Assembly: GCA_021018815.1 (NCBI GenBank)
Contig: JAITYX010000059.1
Coordinates: 1,798,001 to 1,862,000, forward strand
Length of the DNA stretch: 64,000 bases
Direction: 5' to 3'
DNA from: Talinum fruticosum
Taxonomy: Eukaryota > Streptophyta > Magnoliopsida > Caryophyllales > Talinaceae
Shown: positions 39,640 through 52,337 of the stretch, piece by piece
How positions within the stretch are numbered: the stretch's first letter is position 1
Layout: each line of letters opens with the position of its first letter
The notes under the pieces: generated by a model
What the model saw: the letters and a program-made list of their open reading frames with translations, nothing else
Database searches by the model: none
What the model was told of the DNA's origin: nothing
Translations under genes and position numbers: made by a program

Positions 39640-40034
39640 GGATTTGGTTACCAATTCACGTCAGTTACTTATTTGTAAATTGTTTGGTTTAAAATCTGTA
39701 AAGGAGCTGTAGAAATTCAAGCAACCAGACATAATTTGTCAGAATCGTCCATCTCCATCCAAACTCACAATTTACAAAAGAAAAGAAGGAGAGAAGACAG
39801 GGAAGGGAGAATTAAATTTCCATCGAGAGGCAGAGGCACAGAACAACAATTCGGGATTGTAGATGTTATGTCCAGCTCACATCATTACATACATCTGAAA
39901 CTTTCATCTCGAAAGGTAAAACATAAAACATAAATGTAATTATTGAACATAACAAAAACGATGGAAAGAGACGCGACATTTTCAGATCCAATTGAACATA
40001 CCTAGAAACGATGGAGAGAGCGAAATGGAGCCGG

Positions 40035-40240
40035 AGAGCAAAAGCGGGCCGGATATCAAGAGCAAGTACGAGCCGGAGCGGAAGATGGAGAGTGAGAGTC
40101 GGAGAGAAATAAAATAGCCCAGCGATGGCAGAGCGAGAGTAGGAAAGCGTGAGGTAGCCCGAGAGCGCGAGAGAGCCCGAGAGCGAGAGGTAGCCGGAGA
40201 GCGAGAGAGAGCCCGGGACGGCAGAGAGGGAGCTCGGAGC
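40035..40240 (-). repeat. Minisatellite in the left arm
   Basis: Imperfect tandem copies of a unit of about 16 bp read as CTCTCCGGCTCCCTCTCG on the minus strand. The inverse partner lies at 53755-53945. Open frames here are repeat translation only. Confidence 0.7.
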
Positions 40241-40911
40241 AGAGACCGAGAGGGAGGGGGTGAACGATGGAGGAGTGAATGAGATAGGCCGGCACTGCGG
40301 CTAATGACAACAACAAGGAGAAGAGAGAGTTAGGTTAGGGTTTTATTTTATAAAAATCTTCAAAATTACACAATTACAGTTCTATATTTTATAAATTTTA
40401 TTTTTATATTTCTATTAAAAAATAAATTTTATATTATAATAAAATTTTGATTATTTTAAGAAGTTAATGTTATTCAAATACTCAGTACAATTTTTAAATA
40501 ATTTATTTTAATTAAAATTTGTAAGTTTTGTTTTATGAAGAGTTTTATCATCATTTTAAGTAAATCAGCAAGTATAATGAGTGGATTTTATAACGGAGAA
40601 GGAGAGTCTAATAAAAGAGAAATTATTATTTGAATTTTTTGGTTGAAACTTTTATTATATCATACGTTTGTTCATATTTAAATATAGAGGATGGAACCAA
40701 TTTACAAAATAAATAATTAAATTTTTTTTTTTAAGGATTTTATTACTTTGTACTTGTAAATTGACCTATCATTTATCGTGATACAAATTATATCTTTTTG
40801 CTCATTATCCATTTTTGTTAAATATATATTTGAACCACTTCTATCATTATATTATTTTGTATTATTAATCTCAATATATGTAATTATTATATATTTAATT
40901 TCTTAATTCAT

Positions 40912-43900
40912 TGCAATACCCGTAATTTTATTTTGGGTGATTATATGAGTTAAATTAGTATATTAATTTTAATTAAATAAATTAGATCGATTCATTAAAT
41001 ATTTATGTCATTATATTTGGATACTTGATATTTTTTCGTGTGTACTAATGTTAAATAAAATAAATAAAGAAGACAATTTAGAAAAATAAACCCGAATTAA
41101 ACTTAGTAGAGTAAATTCGATAACTATTATTTTAGCCTAACATTTTCCTAACATTCCTACTTAGTTAAGAATAGGAAAAGAAAGAAGGGGGAAAAGGATG
41201 AAGATGTGGATTTTGCTGTGTTAAATTAGATAAGAAGGAGATTAAGCTGGGGGTCCAATAATAATTGGGCACAAAACACATCATTCGTTGAAGAGAGAAA
41301 AGAGAGCTAAAAGAGGAAAAGTGAGGGTAATTCACTGAAGAACGGAACGGGGAAAAGCAAAAGGCAGAATAGAGAGAGTGAGGGCGAGATCAGGAGAGAC
41401 TGAGACAGCGAGAGGCAGAGCAAGAGGGTCGAGAGAGAGAACCAAAAGCGAGGAACAACGACAGCCAAAGAGGAAGCAAAAGAGTGGAGACTGAGAGCGA
41501 GAGATTTAAGAGACCCGAGATTGAGAAACCGAGGGCGAGAGCTGAGGAACGGCAGAGGGAACCGCGACCGGCGAGACAAATAACACCGGCCGGCGGCAAG
41601 GGCGAACGGCGAGCAGGAAGCGAGAGGGAGCGGGAGAGAGCGAGACCCAGAACCCGAAGCAGCGATAGAGACGGGTGAAAGGCAAGGGGTCGTGTCAGAA
41701 CAGAGCCGGGCGAGAGAGAGAGCACGAGAGGCTGAGAACCCGAAGAGGAAGAAGGAAATCAGCCCAAATCAATCCCAAGCCCTAGAATTCGAGGTGGGTA
41801 ATTCGTTAAATTAATGGAAATTAAAGCCTGAATTGATTTGTTGTTAAATTACTTGATTTGGTTGATTTCATTTGAATTGTGAAAATTGATGGAAATGTAG
41901 AGCATGTGGAGGAAAGAGGAAGAAACCGAGTAAATTGAGGATTTTTGGGTTCAAATATTTGAGGTTGAGCCTGATGAATTTGAAGGTTTGAGTTGATATT
42001 AATGGAATTAGAATGTTAAATTGAGGAATATAGCAAGTGAATGAATTGGGAAGATTAAGCTAGATTGAGGGTTTGTGGGTTTGACCGTTTGATGTTTAAT
42101 TGTTACTTGCCTTGTGAATATGTAGGTTTGAGTTAGTGATTAATAGAGTTGGAGTGCTAAATTGGGAGGTAGAGAATGACTTTGGTATGTAGTAGGCGAG
42201 CAGATACAAAGAAACAATTGTAGATTCTTGTTTACTAGGTTGAAAGTTGCAAGTTGTGGAATTACGAAGTGTAGATTACTGAAAACGGGGTGATTCCATG
42301 AAGTGCCTGAAACTGAGTTGAGTTTGAAAATTACTTGAATTGCAGAAAATTGGGTTGTACTGAGATTTATATGGCTGAATACATTTATGAAATTCAATGG
42401 TGAATTAATTGCGGATACATGTTTATGGATTGGAGTTATAAACTAAAATTTCGGAATGGTTAGCGTCGAATTAAGTTAGAAAGAATACTTGTGATTATGG
42501 GTAGCAAATTATTATTCTATTGAGGTTCAACTCTTTATGTTTCCGCTAGTTTGTGTGTGAGAATATAATGGTTTGAAGAGCGGAAGGAAATGAGAATTTA
42601 TGAGAATTGAAGTTTAATCAAGCTCTAAAAGTGATAAATGACTCCTGTCGCGTTTGTTGCGGAGTTATCTTTTAATTGAGGATTACTAGGACTTGAAAGT
42701 GGATCTAGTGAAAGGAGTTATCTAATATCTTTGAGCCTAAAGTAAACAGAATAGGTTGAATTGAACCTAAACCTAAAAAGTTGTACTTGAATTGAATATA
42801 TAAATGGGTTTGAATAATTTTAGAAAATGATTGAGAATTGAATTCAAGTTGCAAGTTTTAGAAAATAAATGGGTTTGATGTACAACATCACGATTCAATG
42901 ATCTAGTTGTGATTTGAATGCTTTGAGAGGAAAATTAAGATGGTTTTGAATTTTTGAAAGTTTCTATCTTGAAACGAGATTGAATTGAGTTTTGAGAAGT
43001 GTAACTTTAGATGGGAATTTGGAAATGCGGTCTTCCAAATGACCTCATTAAAGTACACATTGTTGTTGAATGATTTTAAGAGCTAAGGAGTCTTACACCA
43101 CAGGATTCTTAATGCGGTCTAGGTTGATGGTCTAGAACTAACGGTGGAGCTGTCCGACCATGGGACTCCTGATGCGGTCCAGGTTTCCTTGTTAACTTGA
43201 TGTGGTCCGAGTTCCTCCTTGACTTTAGTGGTTCCCGGGATTCGAAAAGGTCAAATTTAGGTTGCGGTCACCCAAATATAAAGGGTACTAGTGTCTAGAC
43301 ATGGATTTGATGCTCCGAGAACGTCTCGTATTCAATTAGGGAATTGAATAATGAGTAGGCATGTAAAGTGCTTTTATTCAATTAAGGAATTGAATAATGG
43401 TTTATTGTTTGAAAATGCTTTTATTCAATTGGAGAATTGAATAAGCTGTTTGATGTTTGAAATTACCTTTATCAAGTTAGAGAATTGAATAATGTTTTGC
43501 GAAATGAGTTTGATTGAATTGAGTTTGATTGAATTGCATTGGGAACGAGTGCAACCTTGAAAATCAAAAAGATTGAACTATGACTAAAATTGTATTTCGA
43601 TTTGGTTTGATTCATTTAGTGAGCTTATTGGAAATGTGAGAAATAGTTATCGGAGAGATATGTGAAACACATGAGGTTTTTGAACCGGAATTGAGAATAA
43701 GGATTTGAAGATAGAATACGATTGAGAGTCTCTATGCGTTGTATGTATGCGTATAAAGTATAAATATTGTGATTTTGAGGTAGGATTACCCACTAAGCTT
43801 GCGGTTTGCTCACCCCATATTCTTTTTAGAGTTGCGAGTACTCCTTAAGGTGTATGGCCGCGTATCTTTAGCTTACCTTGGACTTGTGTGCGTGATGCTC

Positions 43901-44232
43901 GTTGCTGAAAATGTGTGTATTCTATATGTTTCCACTGGTTGTAATTTGTAATTAAATTCATGTAGTTGCATAAGTGCGTCCTAGGCCAATTAGATTGTTT
44001 TAAGTTTTAAATGCATATTAGTTGGACTTCGGCGTATGTCCGTTGAGTTGTATACTCCAAGCGTGTGATTCGTTGAGTTATATTTTGGATTTTATGGAGG
44101 GTTTTAAGGCTTTAAACCAAGGGGATATGCCATATTATAAAAAGAATTCTATCGAAATTTTCAGAAAAATTCAAAGGTGTAAGATCACCTCCATTACGTT
44201 GAAGTTGGAATTAGAAAATTCGGGGTGTTATA
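40912..44232 (+). mobile_element. Solo LTR of a retrotransposon, 3.3 kb
   Basis: Starts TGCAATACCCGTAATTTTA and ends GAAAATTCGGGGTGTTATA, the complementary AATACCC/GGGTGTTA ends seen in long LTRs of plant Ty3/gypsy elements. It is flanked by TTCAT at 40907-40911 and at 44233-44237, a perfect 5-bp target duplication. There is no internal retroviral coding region or second LTR, so it is the remnant of LTR-LTR recombination. A GA-rich tract at about 41340-41740 may be the transcribed leader. Assignment to a long-LTR chromovirus group is inference. Confidence 0.85.
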
Positions 44233-45256
44233 TTCATAACTTTTTAAAAATTATTATTTTGCTCCGTGCATAATACAAGCTAGACTAGTGATACTAAATA
44301 GCAGTAATTAATATTAATTTAAATTAAATAAATAAAGAAAGTAATTTTTATTGCTTACTTTATGTATTTACCATTTTTCTATATTTTATTAAACATGAAT
44401 TGCTCATTAATGTTTTTTTTTTCATATAATCTAAATTATTCTAAAAAATTAGATATTTTTTGTCTTTCTTTATTGCTTGTAATTGAGTTATATTTTCAAA
44501 AATTATATAAGTGAATCTTCACTAAATACTTCATAATATGGGTATCAAAATAAATAATATCATAAGATGCATTAACTTCATGATTTAGCAAGTTAATCTA
44601 TATTTCACGGTATGATTAGTCTATCGATAGTTGTATTTTATGTTAATGCTCCGATCATATTACATTCATAAATTTTAATATTCTTTAATAAAAATAAATA
44701 ACATTTTTAAGATTTGGGAGTTACATAGTTATGTGTTTGCTTATATGATAAGTTATTGAATTAAAAGGGTTATTCAAATACTTGATGATTTGTAGCACCC
44801 CATGATCGTCCTTCAATTCTTTAATAAAAATAAATAATATAGACTAGTGTATCTTAATGATTTGTAGCACCCTATAATCGTCCTTCAATTCTTTTTAATT
44901 ACATATTTTCTATATATACTGTTTTTAACCATAACAAGTAGGCAAAATTTGAGTATATTAATAACCCAACTCTTAAGCAAACTGATTACCACAAAATTTA
45001 TTTTAATTCAAACTTTGTATTTTATATATAGTTCATAAGTTTTATTTTATGATCTTTATCATTATTTTAAGTAATCTATGTTATTCAAATACTTATTTGA
45101 AATAAGTCTATATTATTGGCAATTTTAATTATATTAACTGAATTCTTAATATGTTTAATAACTTATGCAAATAAAATAGGAGGAAATGAGTTATATTTAA
45201 TATAACATATAAATGTTTAGAATAGTAAAGAATATAATGTATCATATTTTATGATT

Positions 45257-45978
45257 TAAATTCAATTACTTGAATCCTACGTTCTATAATTTAAATTTAA
45301 TTATAGCGTTCAATTTATAATTTTTAAGCAAAAATAAAAATTAGAAAAAACCTCCATGCGTGCAATATCATCATAGCTCAAGTCGTACCCAAACATTAGA
45401 GGTTCAACGAGCTTCGAGTAGAGTTCAATGTAACCAAGTCAGGTCCAATCTCCGCTAATTCAACTTGTTTGCACCCTAGTATACAAGATCCTTCCTCTTT
45501 GAGGATTCATCTATCTCAAATGTTAGTTTCCATTAAGTTGTAATGATGATAGATAAGAAGGGTGGGATTAAAAATGAACAATAAGTGATAAGATTTAGCT
45601 TGAAATAATAAAAATTGAAAGGGATCAATAAGCGATAATTTTAAAATTTGGAACGAATGTATCATCGTAAGGGAAAATTAATGCAAGAAATTATCAAGTT
45701 TGGTTTAGTTTCGACTTGGATAGATAAAAGATACATGGCAAAAAAGTAAATACAAGAACCCTATCCATAATACTAATATAAACATCTTGATCGAATCCAA
45801 ATTTAAATATATGATGTTTAAATCGAATGTCTAAATGGTGAAAATTATGATAAGAATTTCTTTATGTTTTTTTACAAAAGTCAATGTATGTGTTCGTATC
45901 CGATTGTGTCATATTTTTAAAAATTTGTTAGTGAAGCTTAACTAGACATTCACGAGTAAACTTTATCAATTAATGTAT
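45257..45978. other. Unique middle of the foldback element
   Basis: Sequence past the point where the two arms stop matching and before the CACTA insertion. AT-rich; no open frame or known domain was recognised. Confidence 0.5.
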
Positions 45979-47477
45979 CACTACAAGAAAGTGCTTATTT
46001 TGAGACCGAAAAAGGGTCTCAAAAAGCCCAGAATCGGTCTCAAATTCAGATTAGAGACCGAACAGAGACCGAATTGTATCGGTCTGAATAATCTTGGTCG
46101 CAAATCAAATTTAGAGACCGATTTTGAAACCGATCTGTAGAGACCGATTTATATTGGACTCTACTAGAGTTCGATCCACTCTGTCTCTAATTGAGACTAA
46201 TTTGAGTCCATTATTTTTGGTTTCAAGTTGAGACCAAATTTTTGGTCTCGACAAATTTCGGTTTCAATTGGAGACTGATTAGAGACCAATAATTTCGGTC
46301 TCAATTAGAGACCATTCGATATATTCGGTCTCAAATAGAAACCAAAAATTTAGCGTGTTTTTTTGAAACATTTTCCTCCCATTTTATGCACCCAAAACCT
46401 GTTGTATAAATTGGCAAATTACCACAATTACAATGTGGTACACATTCGGCACAAATAAATGTCATGCACATTCATAATAGTAATCCAAATACAACTACCA
46501 TATCCAACAACCACACAAACAACATCCAAAGTTGTTTATAAAACACTAATACGTGTTTATGGCTTAATGTCATCCATTGTGCTAACTTAATCACAGGGAG
46601 TGAGCTTTTTGTTGCCTACACCACGAGGATTCTCATCTTTCCAATCATCGGATGCTCGAGCAATCTCCACTGCAGCATCATCATCCTCGTCCTCTTTGCG
46701 AGGGCCTGGAATTTGAGGATCTTTGTACCACGCTGAATTTGCTTCTTCTATTAGCTTCCTGTTCATCCCTTGCCATCTGTTCATCATCTCCATCTCCTTC
46801 AAACCGGCTTCTTCTATATTCATGTTTATGAAGCCTTTATATTATGCAGCTGTGGTTGGGTTGGAAAACTTGTGCTGCCATTCTTTCTCTTTCAATGGTT
46901 TGATTTCCACCCACAAGGCTGGCAGGTCCGAATATGAGAGGCTGATGTTTATGTTGATGGGCCTGAGAAACATTTGCTCTTCCTTCTAGGAAATCTTGAG
47001 CAAAAGTGGCACACGTTATGGCCTGAGCTGGTTTTGTAAATTGAGCACGAACTGCAGCATCACGATGCCATCACGGTGCGCAGCTGCCGGGAAACGCCGG
47101 GAACGGCAGCTGAATTGATCGGCAACTGGGAGATGGCCTCAGAGAGAGAGAGGGGTTTGTTTTCGAAGGTTCACATATCTGAATTGAAAGGGGAGAAAGG
47201 GGTTTAGGGTAAATTAAGACTGAAAATTTAGAGAGCGAATATATTTTGGTCCCTAATTTAGACCAATAATAATAATGGTCTCAAATTTTGGTCTTAATTT
47301 GAGTCTGAGTATTTCGGTTTCTAAATTTTTGTTTCAATTAGAAACCGTTTTGTATTTCGAGTCTCAATTGAGGCGGAGGTCATTCGATCTCAAAATTCGG
47401 TCTCAAAACGAGAATTATTAGAGACCTTTTTTTTTGTTTCAAAATTTCAGTCTCAATTGGACCGATTTCTTGTAGTG
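45979..47477. mobile_element. Non-autonomous CACTA (En/Spm) transposon
   Basis: Begins CACTACAAGAAA and ends TTTCTTGTAGTG, perfect inverted termini of the CACTA superfamily, flanked by TAT on each side (45976-45978 and 47478-47480), the 3-bp target duplication of that group. Subterminal regions are packed with repeats of AGAGACCGA and TCGGTCTCAA in both orientations, the usual transposase-binding pattern. At 1499 bp it encodes no transposase; its centre holds a captured piece of a TAP46 gene. Confidence 0.95.
46587..47063 (-). pseudogene. TAP46: Captured 3' fragment of a TAP46 (PP2A regulatory subunit) gene
   Basis: On the minus strand a frame from about 47040 reads KPAQAITCATFAQDF, then HKHQPLIFGPASLVGG and RERMAAQVFQPNH. 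After a short break with a stop at about 46845 it resumes at 46823 with NIEEAGLKEMEMMNRWQG and ends ASDDWKDENPRGVGNKK-LTPCD-stop. This is the C-terminal half of TAP46/alpha4, the PP2A-associated TOR-pathway regulator, whose end DDWKD-NPRG-GNKKLTPC is highly conserved. The N-terminal phosphatase-binding helices are absent. About 20 altered bases in the middle break the frame, so no functional protein is expected. It lies wholly inside the CACTA element. Confidence 0.85.
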
Positions 47478-47600
47478 TATAACCAATTTACATGTTTTTT
47501 ATTTCAACATTTAATTAAGGAGAAAAAATGTATAACCACTTAAAATAACATCTGTTTATGCATTATATAACACTAGTGTGAATCCAGTATTTCGCACTGG

Positions 47601-50589
47601 TGTGTGCTATTATTTGAGTATTTGATATACTATTATAAATATTAAATATGTATACTTTTTATAAAATTATAAATATTAACCTTATAAACATATGAATGTT
47701 TTACAATCTAAAGGTAATTATTACAAGGAAGAATGTAAATTTTGAGTTACTTAATGAACGAAAATAATCCTTCATCATATGAACCTATAAAATAGTTTTC
47801 CAACTTATCATTTTTTCCCACCATATTTTGAAGTTGAGACGTATATGTCCTACTTTGTTAACACTAAACTCCTTTAAATATGTGTTTATTGTTGGATCTT
47901 TTTATATAAGTATTTCACATGATACTATTCGATTATATCTAAAATTTAAACATATTATAATAATATCAGTACTAACTATATATAAAATAAACACATGTAA
48001 TTATATATATAATAAGACAATTAAACATCAAAATAATGAAATACACAACTATTAATTTCTTCTTAATATAGTGTCCTACATTTACCAACCTTGTTTGTCT
48101 TTTCATCGCTATACTATTATAAAACCCCTATGTTGACAATGAAGATAAAGATCACCATTCAAGACTAATCGTTCAATTGAGTAGTAGTTAATTACTTCTT
48201 GTAAAGAAAATTTTTGAATAAAAAAAAAAAAACATAGCATATGGTGTTGTGTAGACCACTTATCCCATATCTCTGAATTTTTATCCTTTTATAATTAAAA
48301 AAATTAAATAAATATATTTCATAAACATGAGATAGGTTACATATACGGATAAACAAATAATAACTTGGACCAAAATTCTTTATCATAATAAGAAAAAATG
48401 TTAATATAATCAATATAATTTTTTTTACTAATGGCTAACTTAATAAACATTCATATTCTTATAACTGAATATATGCAATAAAATAAAAATAAATGAATGG
48501 TGAAAGAAATTTTAAACAAATTAAATTATAATTATTATAATTATTATAATACTATATTATAATTATCATAATTTATTTAATTTATTTAAGTTTCGTTACT
48601 AGAATTAATAGATATATTATATTATAGTTTTTTTTTTTTGCAATAGTTAAACTAATTATATACAATAAATATTATTTTTATTAAGAATTTTTTAAAATTT
48701 AATTATATAATTGTTCAAATAATGGACTAATCCTTCCAAACAAATATAGGCAATAAAATATAATTTGATTTGTGATTTAATTTTTAGCAAAATTAAGTGT
48801 GATTGATGATCATAGTCATTTAAGAGTAGTAAATGAACTTCTATAAAAAATAAAAATAAAATGTAGTAAATGGACTTCATTTCATTTATAATTAAAATTT
48901 ATAGGTAATAAAGTGGATGTTACAAAAAGGTTTTGATAATATAAAAAAAAAGAAAATGATAAAATAAAATGAACCAATGATAATGTGCCAAATGTCTATC
49001 CCATGACAAATTGCTCAATTTTAAGTATATATATATATATAATGTTGCACAGGTTTGGTAAAATATATTACTCTCCCAATAATCTACTCTTACATATTTG
49101 TTATGTCAAAAACTTATAATCCTTATATATTTGCTTTTAGGAATTACATACTCGTGATGATATGAGATGTTTGACATATGATTGTTGGGTGTATATTTTT
49201 TAATGCAGTTTAATTGCTTGACCATCAAAAAGTTATTTTTAATGTTTGAGGAATTGATTTTTTTGAATAACTTTTTACTCTTTTAAAAGTTACGTGTGTA
49301 GTTTTGGGCAGTAAAAATTTATTATCAACAAAAGTTTTGCTTACTCACTGTCATATTTCTTTAATTAACGCCTGTCATCGGTGTAATAAGGTAACTAAAA
49401 GTCCATGGCATGTGATTTGAATGCTCATACATCGGGGACACGGATATAAAGATTCTCAAAATCAAAGCTGAAGTTGTCATGCAAAAGGAGCTACTCGAAG
49501 CTTAGGTTGAGTTAGATGCATACATGTTCATGCTTTGCTTCACAGTGGGTTGGTATGCATAGGGGAGAAGCATTGACAATATTTTCAGAGACAAAAGCAT
49601 TCATGTAGCGGTGCTCCTCACACAAGTTAAAGGAATGGTAACGAACACAGCCAAACTTGGTGAAGAAAGGAAGTTGTCTAAAATGAATGAGCTTCCATTC
49701 ACGACCACATAAAAGTTGTTGACTTCATGTTTTACTAAATTCAATGTTGATGTTTTGGTATGAAAATGATTGGATAAGGCTGGGAGTTGTGGGGCGATAT
49801 GATAAGGGAAAACCGGCTGTGACTATCATGAAGCAAGTCCGAGTTACATGGACAACCATTGTTTATAAGGCCTAGGTAACACCTTTTCACTTATAGATAG
49901 CAAGGAAATTCTTATGTTTATCCAAACAGTGAATATTTATATATTTTTTCCTTAGTGATTTTGATTTAGTTATAAATGATTTAGTTTTATATATACTTGC
50001 ATATATATAGGCAAGTGTATCGCTAACAACACGTGCAAGGTATATCCTAATTTGCATGTATGACCTAATTTACCTGTGTTGGATGCGATTCAAATTGTGA
50101 GAGTTTTATAGTTACATAAATTTGCGGGGTTATTGAAATTCGATGAATTATCATAAAAAAATCTTATATGATGAAAAAAATTATTATCGGTATGTATGAA
50201 TATATTGCCTTTCCTACTTTTATTAGGTTTTTACTTTATTATTATTATTTGTTTGTTGTCTTTCCTAATTCTATTAGATGTGTATAATTATTGTAATTTC
50301 CATCCTTAACTCTATTATTTTCTCGTGAAACGTCATTCTCTCGCTTGGATTTGTACGCATACGTGCAACGAAAGGGTTTAGATTTTAAATTAGTATTATC
50401 ATAATGATAATTTTGACATTATATCATTTGTATAATAAAAATATATGATATTATAATTGTTTTTTGATCGGAATGTTATAATTGTTTACTATATAATATA
50501 CTATATATTATATAATATATTAGGCATTTTTTCTACGATATTGAGTTTGAATCTCCATTTCAGTTTCGATTAAATGCTTTTTTAATTGA
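47601..50589. other. AT-rich interior of the proposed Helitron
   Basis: Mostly AT-rich with no recognised coding. Bases about 49430-49880 are more complex and include interrupted frames such as KIKAEVVMQKELLEA on the plus strand, but I cannot assign a family. Several dyads and TA repeats occur, for example at 49026-49041. Confidence 0.4.
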
Positions 50590-52280
50590 CAACATATTAA
50601 CCTAGTTTTATTCCATAAGTCATTCATTGTGTCAATACTATGTAAGAGTATGATTGGACAACCAACTTTTTATCTAATAGTATGTGATGACAAACCTCTA
50701 AAGGGCAATGCATTCAATAATTCATATAGATATAGATGTTGGAAATCATTGGGTACATAGTCAATAGATTAGTAAATCTTTTCGGTTCCGGCAAATTTGT
50801 TGATGATTTTCTCATTCAAATTGCAAACTTCTTAATTTGTAGAGATTACTATAACTCTATCATATACGTTATATCACCTGTATGGTTATTCAAATTAGGG
50901 AAGATCGCATCAATTGAATCATCAATAGGATTACCATAATTAAGTAATATAGGTATTAGTGGTGACAACTTGATAATATATTCATTGATGGTATATTCAC
51001 GTCCATCTCCCATTGTAAGTAGGAAAGTTACAAAATCCCGATCAAGTCGAGACTTCATATTTAATGTCAAACAAAGTACTCGAACACGTGTCTACAATGT
51101 TGACTTGATGAAACATGTATTGATTGTCCCAACTTTAGTACATTTTGGTATATACTTGGAAAGACTTATCTAAAATATTCAAAAATACCATCACTTTGCC
51201 TCCAAACGGAAAGTTTAATCCCATAATATTCCTAAAGCTGCGATTAGTAACCTCAATGTACGTCGATGTGTCACAACAGACTTCATCTCGTATAATAACT
51301 CGCAACTTATTTTATCAAATGAATTTCAACATATTATCTAGGAAGGGAACACATTGACAATGCATATAGACCAACTGGAAATTCGAAGGTCTTATGTGTT
51401 GTTTTGACTTTATATAAAAAGTGTTACAGAGCAATTCAATAGCTTGTTGCAACAAGTCCGAATTGACCTTCAAGTTTCATAGTAGTAAGAATGTCACGAT
51501 ATAAGAATATTTTTCCTGTCCTACCAAGACTATTTACGAAAATCATGCAACCATTGTTTATACTAATAGCCTCCATAATTGTGTTAAATGTATATCGTGG
51601 GTTATCATTGAGATTTTGGGCACAATGCATATCTTAGGTGGCAATGGCGCAGACAATTCAGCATGTAAAACCCTAAACAATTGAGCCTCTTCATTAACTT
51701 TTAATTAGTCGTGGGAGGTTAAAATCTGTAATTTTATGACTTAACCGCTTTAGCACTCGATGTATTTCAAATAGAACATAATTGAGTGTAAAATCATGAT
51801 TTGTTGAGGAAGTTGAAGGATAATCATCAACCATGAATGGAAATCATTTATCTCAATAATTACGGACTCTAGTTGGTTGATAGTATAATGAAACCGTGAC
51901 AAATAACCATCAAAATAACGACGACATTCTCGTCATGGATATGCACCCATTAAACATCATAGAATATCGGTTTCATTATGCATGAGACTTAATTTTTCTA
52001 CGGCTTCTCGAATGTTGGATAAGTAGTACCATTAATAGTTATAAGACGTGCAAATGATTACGGGTCTTTAACATGATTGAGAAACAATCGCATATAAAAT
52101 ATTTCTCTATCGGTTGGATTCACAGTATATATTTGGGCAACAATTTGTTAATTATTTTGTCTCGTTCCTCGGTATGTGAGGTTTCATGTTTAGGGAACTC
52201 CGCATAAAGATGGTATATTGTATCCGGATCAATGATGTTCATATTAAAGAATTCTACAAGTATCGTACGTGAATTCCGTA
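50590..52280 (-). pseudogene. Helitron PIF1-like helicase remnant
   Basis: Minus-strand frames, broken by many stops and shifts, follow the order of a Helitron helicase: YTVNPTDREIFYMRLFLNHV and NGTTYPTFEK near 52100; NPRYTFNTIMEAI with a damaged Walker A (SLGRTGKIFLYR in place of GPGGTGKTFLYR) at 51630-51436; FPFGGKVMVF near 51210; DRDFVTFLLTMGDGRE at 51040; SIDAIFPNL near 50900; and finally RGLSSHTIR and KVGCPIILL near 50650. The Rep domain is missing. It is not functional. Confidence 0.85.
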
Positions 52281-52337
52281 AGTTAATTTGCCTTACTAAT
52301 TTTCTTATATAAAAAATAAAAACTAAATTAAAATAGA

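Larger units (their letters stand above)
39640..45256 (+). repeat. Left arm of the giant inverted repeat
   Basis: Interrupted by the solo LTR at 40912-44232. Recurring units such as TTATCATTATTTTAAGTAA and TAATGTTATTCAAATAC appear in both halves of the arm, and a segment containing GATTTGTAGCACCC is tandemly duplicated at about 44789 and 44857. The arm matches the right arm in inverse orientation with many small indels, so the element is not recent. Confidence 0.75.
47573..52337 (-). mobile_element. Decayed Helitron (rolling-circle transposon)
   Basis: Read on the minus strand, the 3' end is a hairpin (CCAGT, 7-base loop, ACTGG at 47584-47600), seven bases, then CTAG (47573-47576) followed by host T, which is the Helitron 3' terminus pattern. 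The 5' end is proposed at 52337, where the minus strand reads A then TCTATTTTAATT; this is also where the inverted-repeat arm homology stops. A degenerate helicase with the right orientation lies between. The Rep nuclease part was not found. The 3' end is moderately convincing, the 5' end tentative. Confidence 0.5.

Noticed and set aside
39595..39660. Search for a target duplication around the foldback element
   Set aside because: The bases flanking 39640 and 54332 do not match; the doubled GGATTTGGTTACCAA at the left suggests terminal rearrangement, so no duplication is claimed.
41307..41725. Open frames up to 111 codons in the solo LTR
   Set aside because: GA-rich low-complexity sequence, biased to Ser/Leu/Arg; no retroviral domain.
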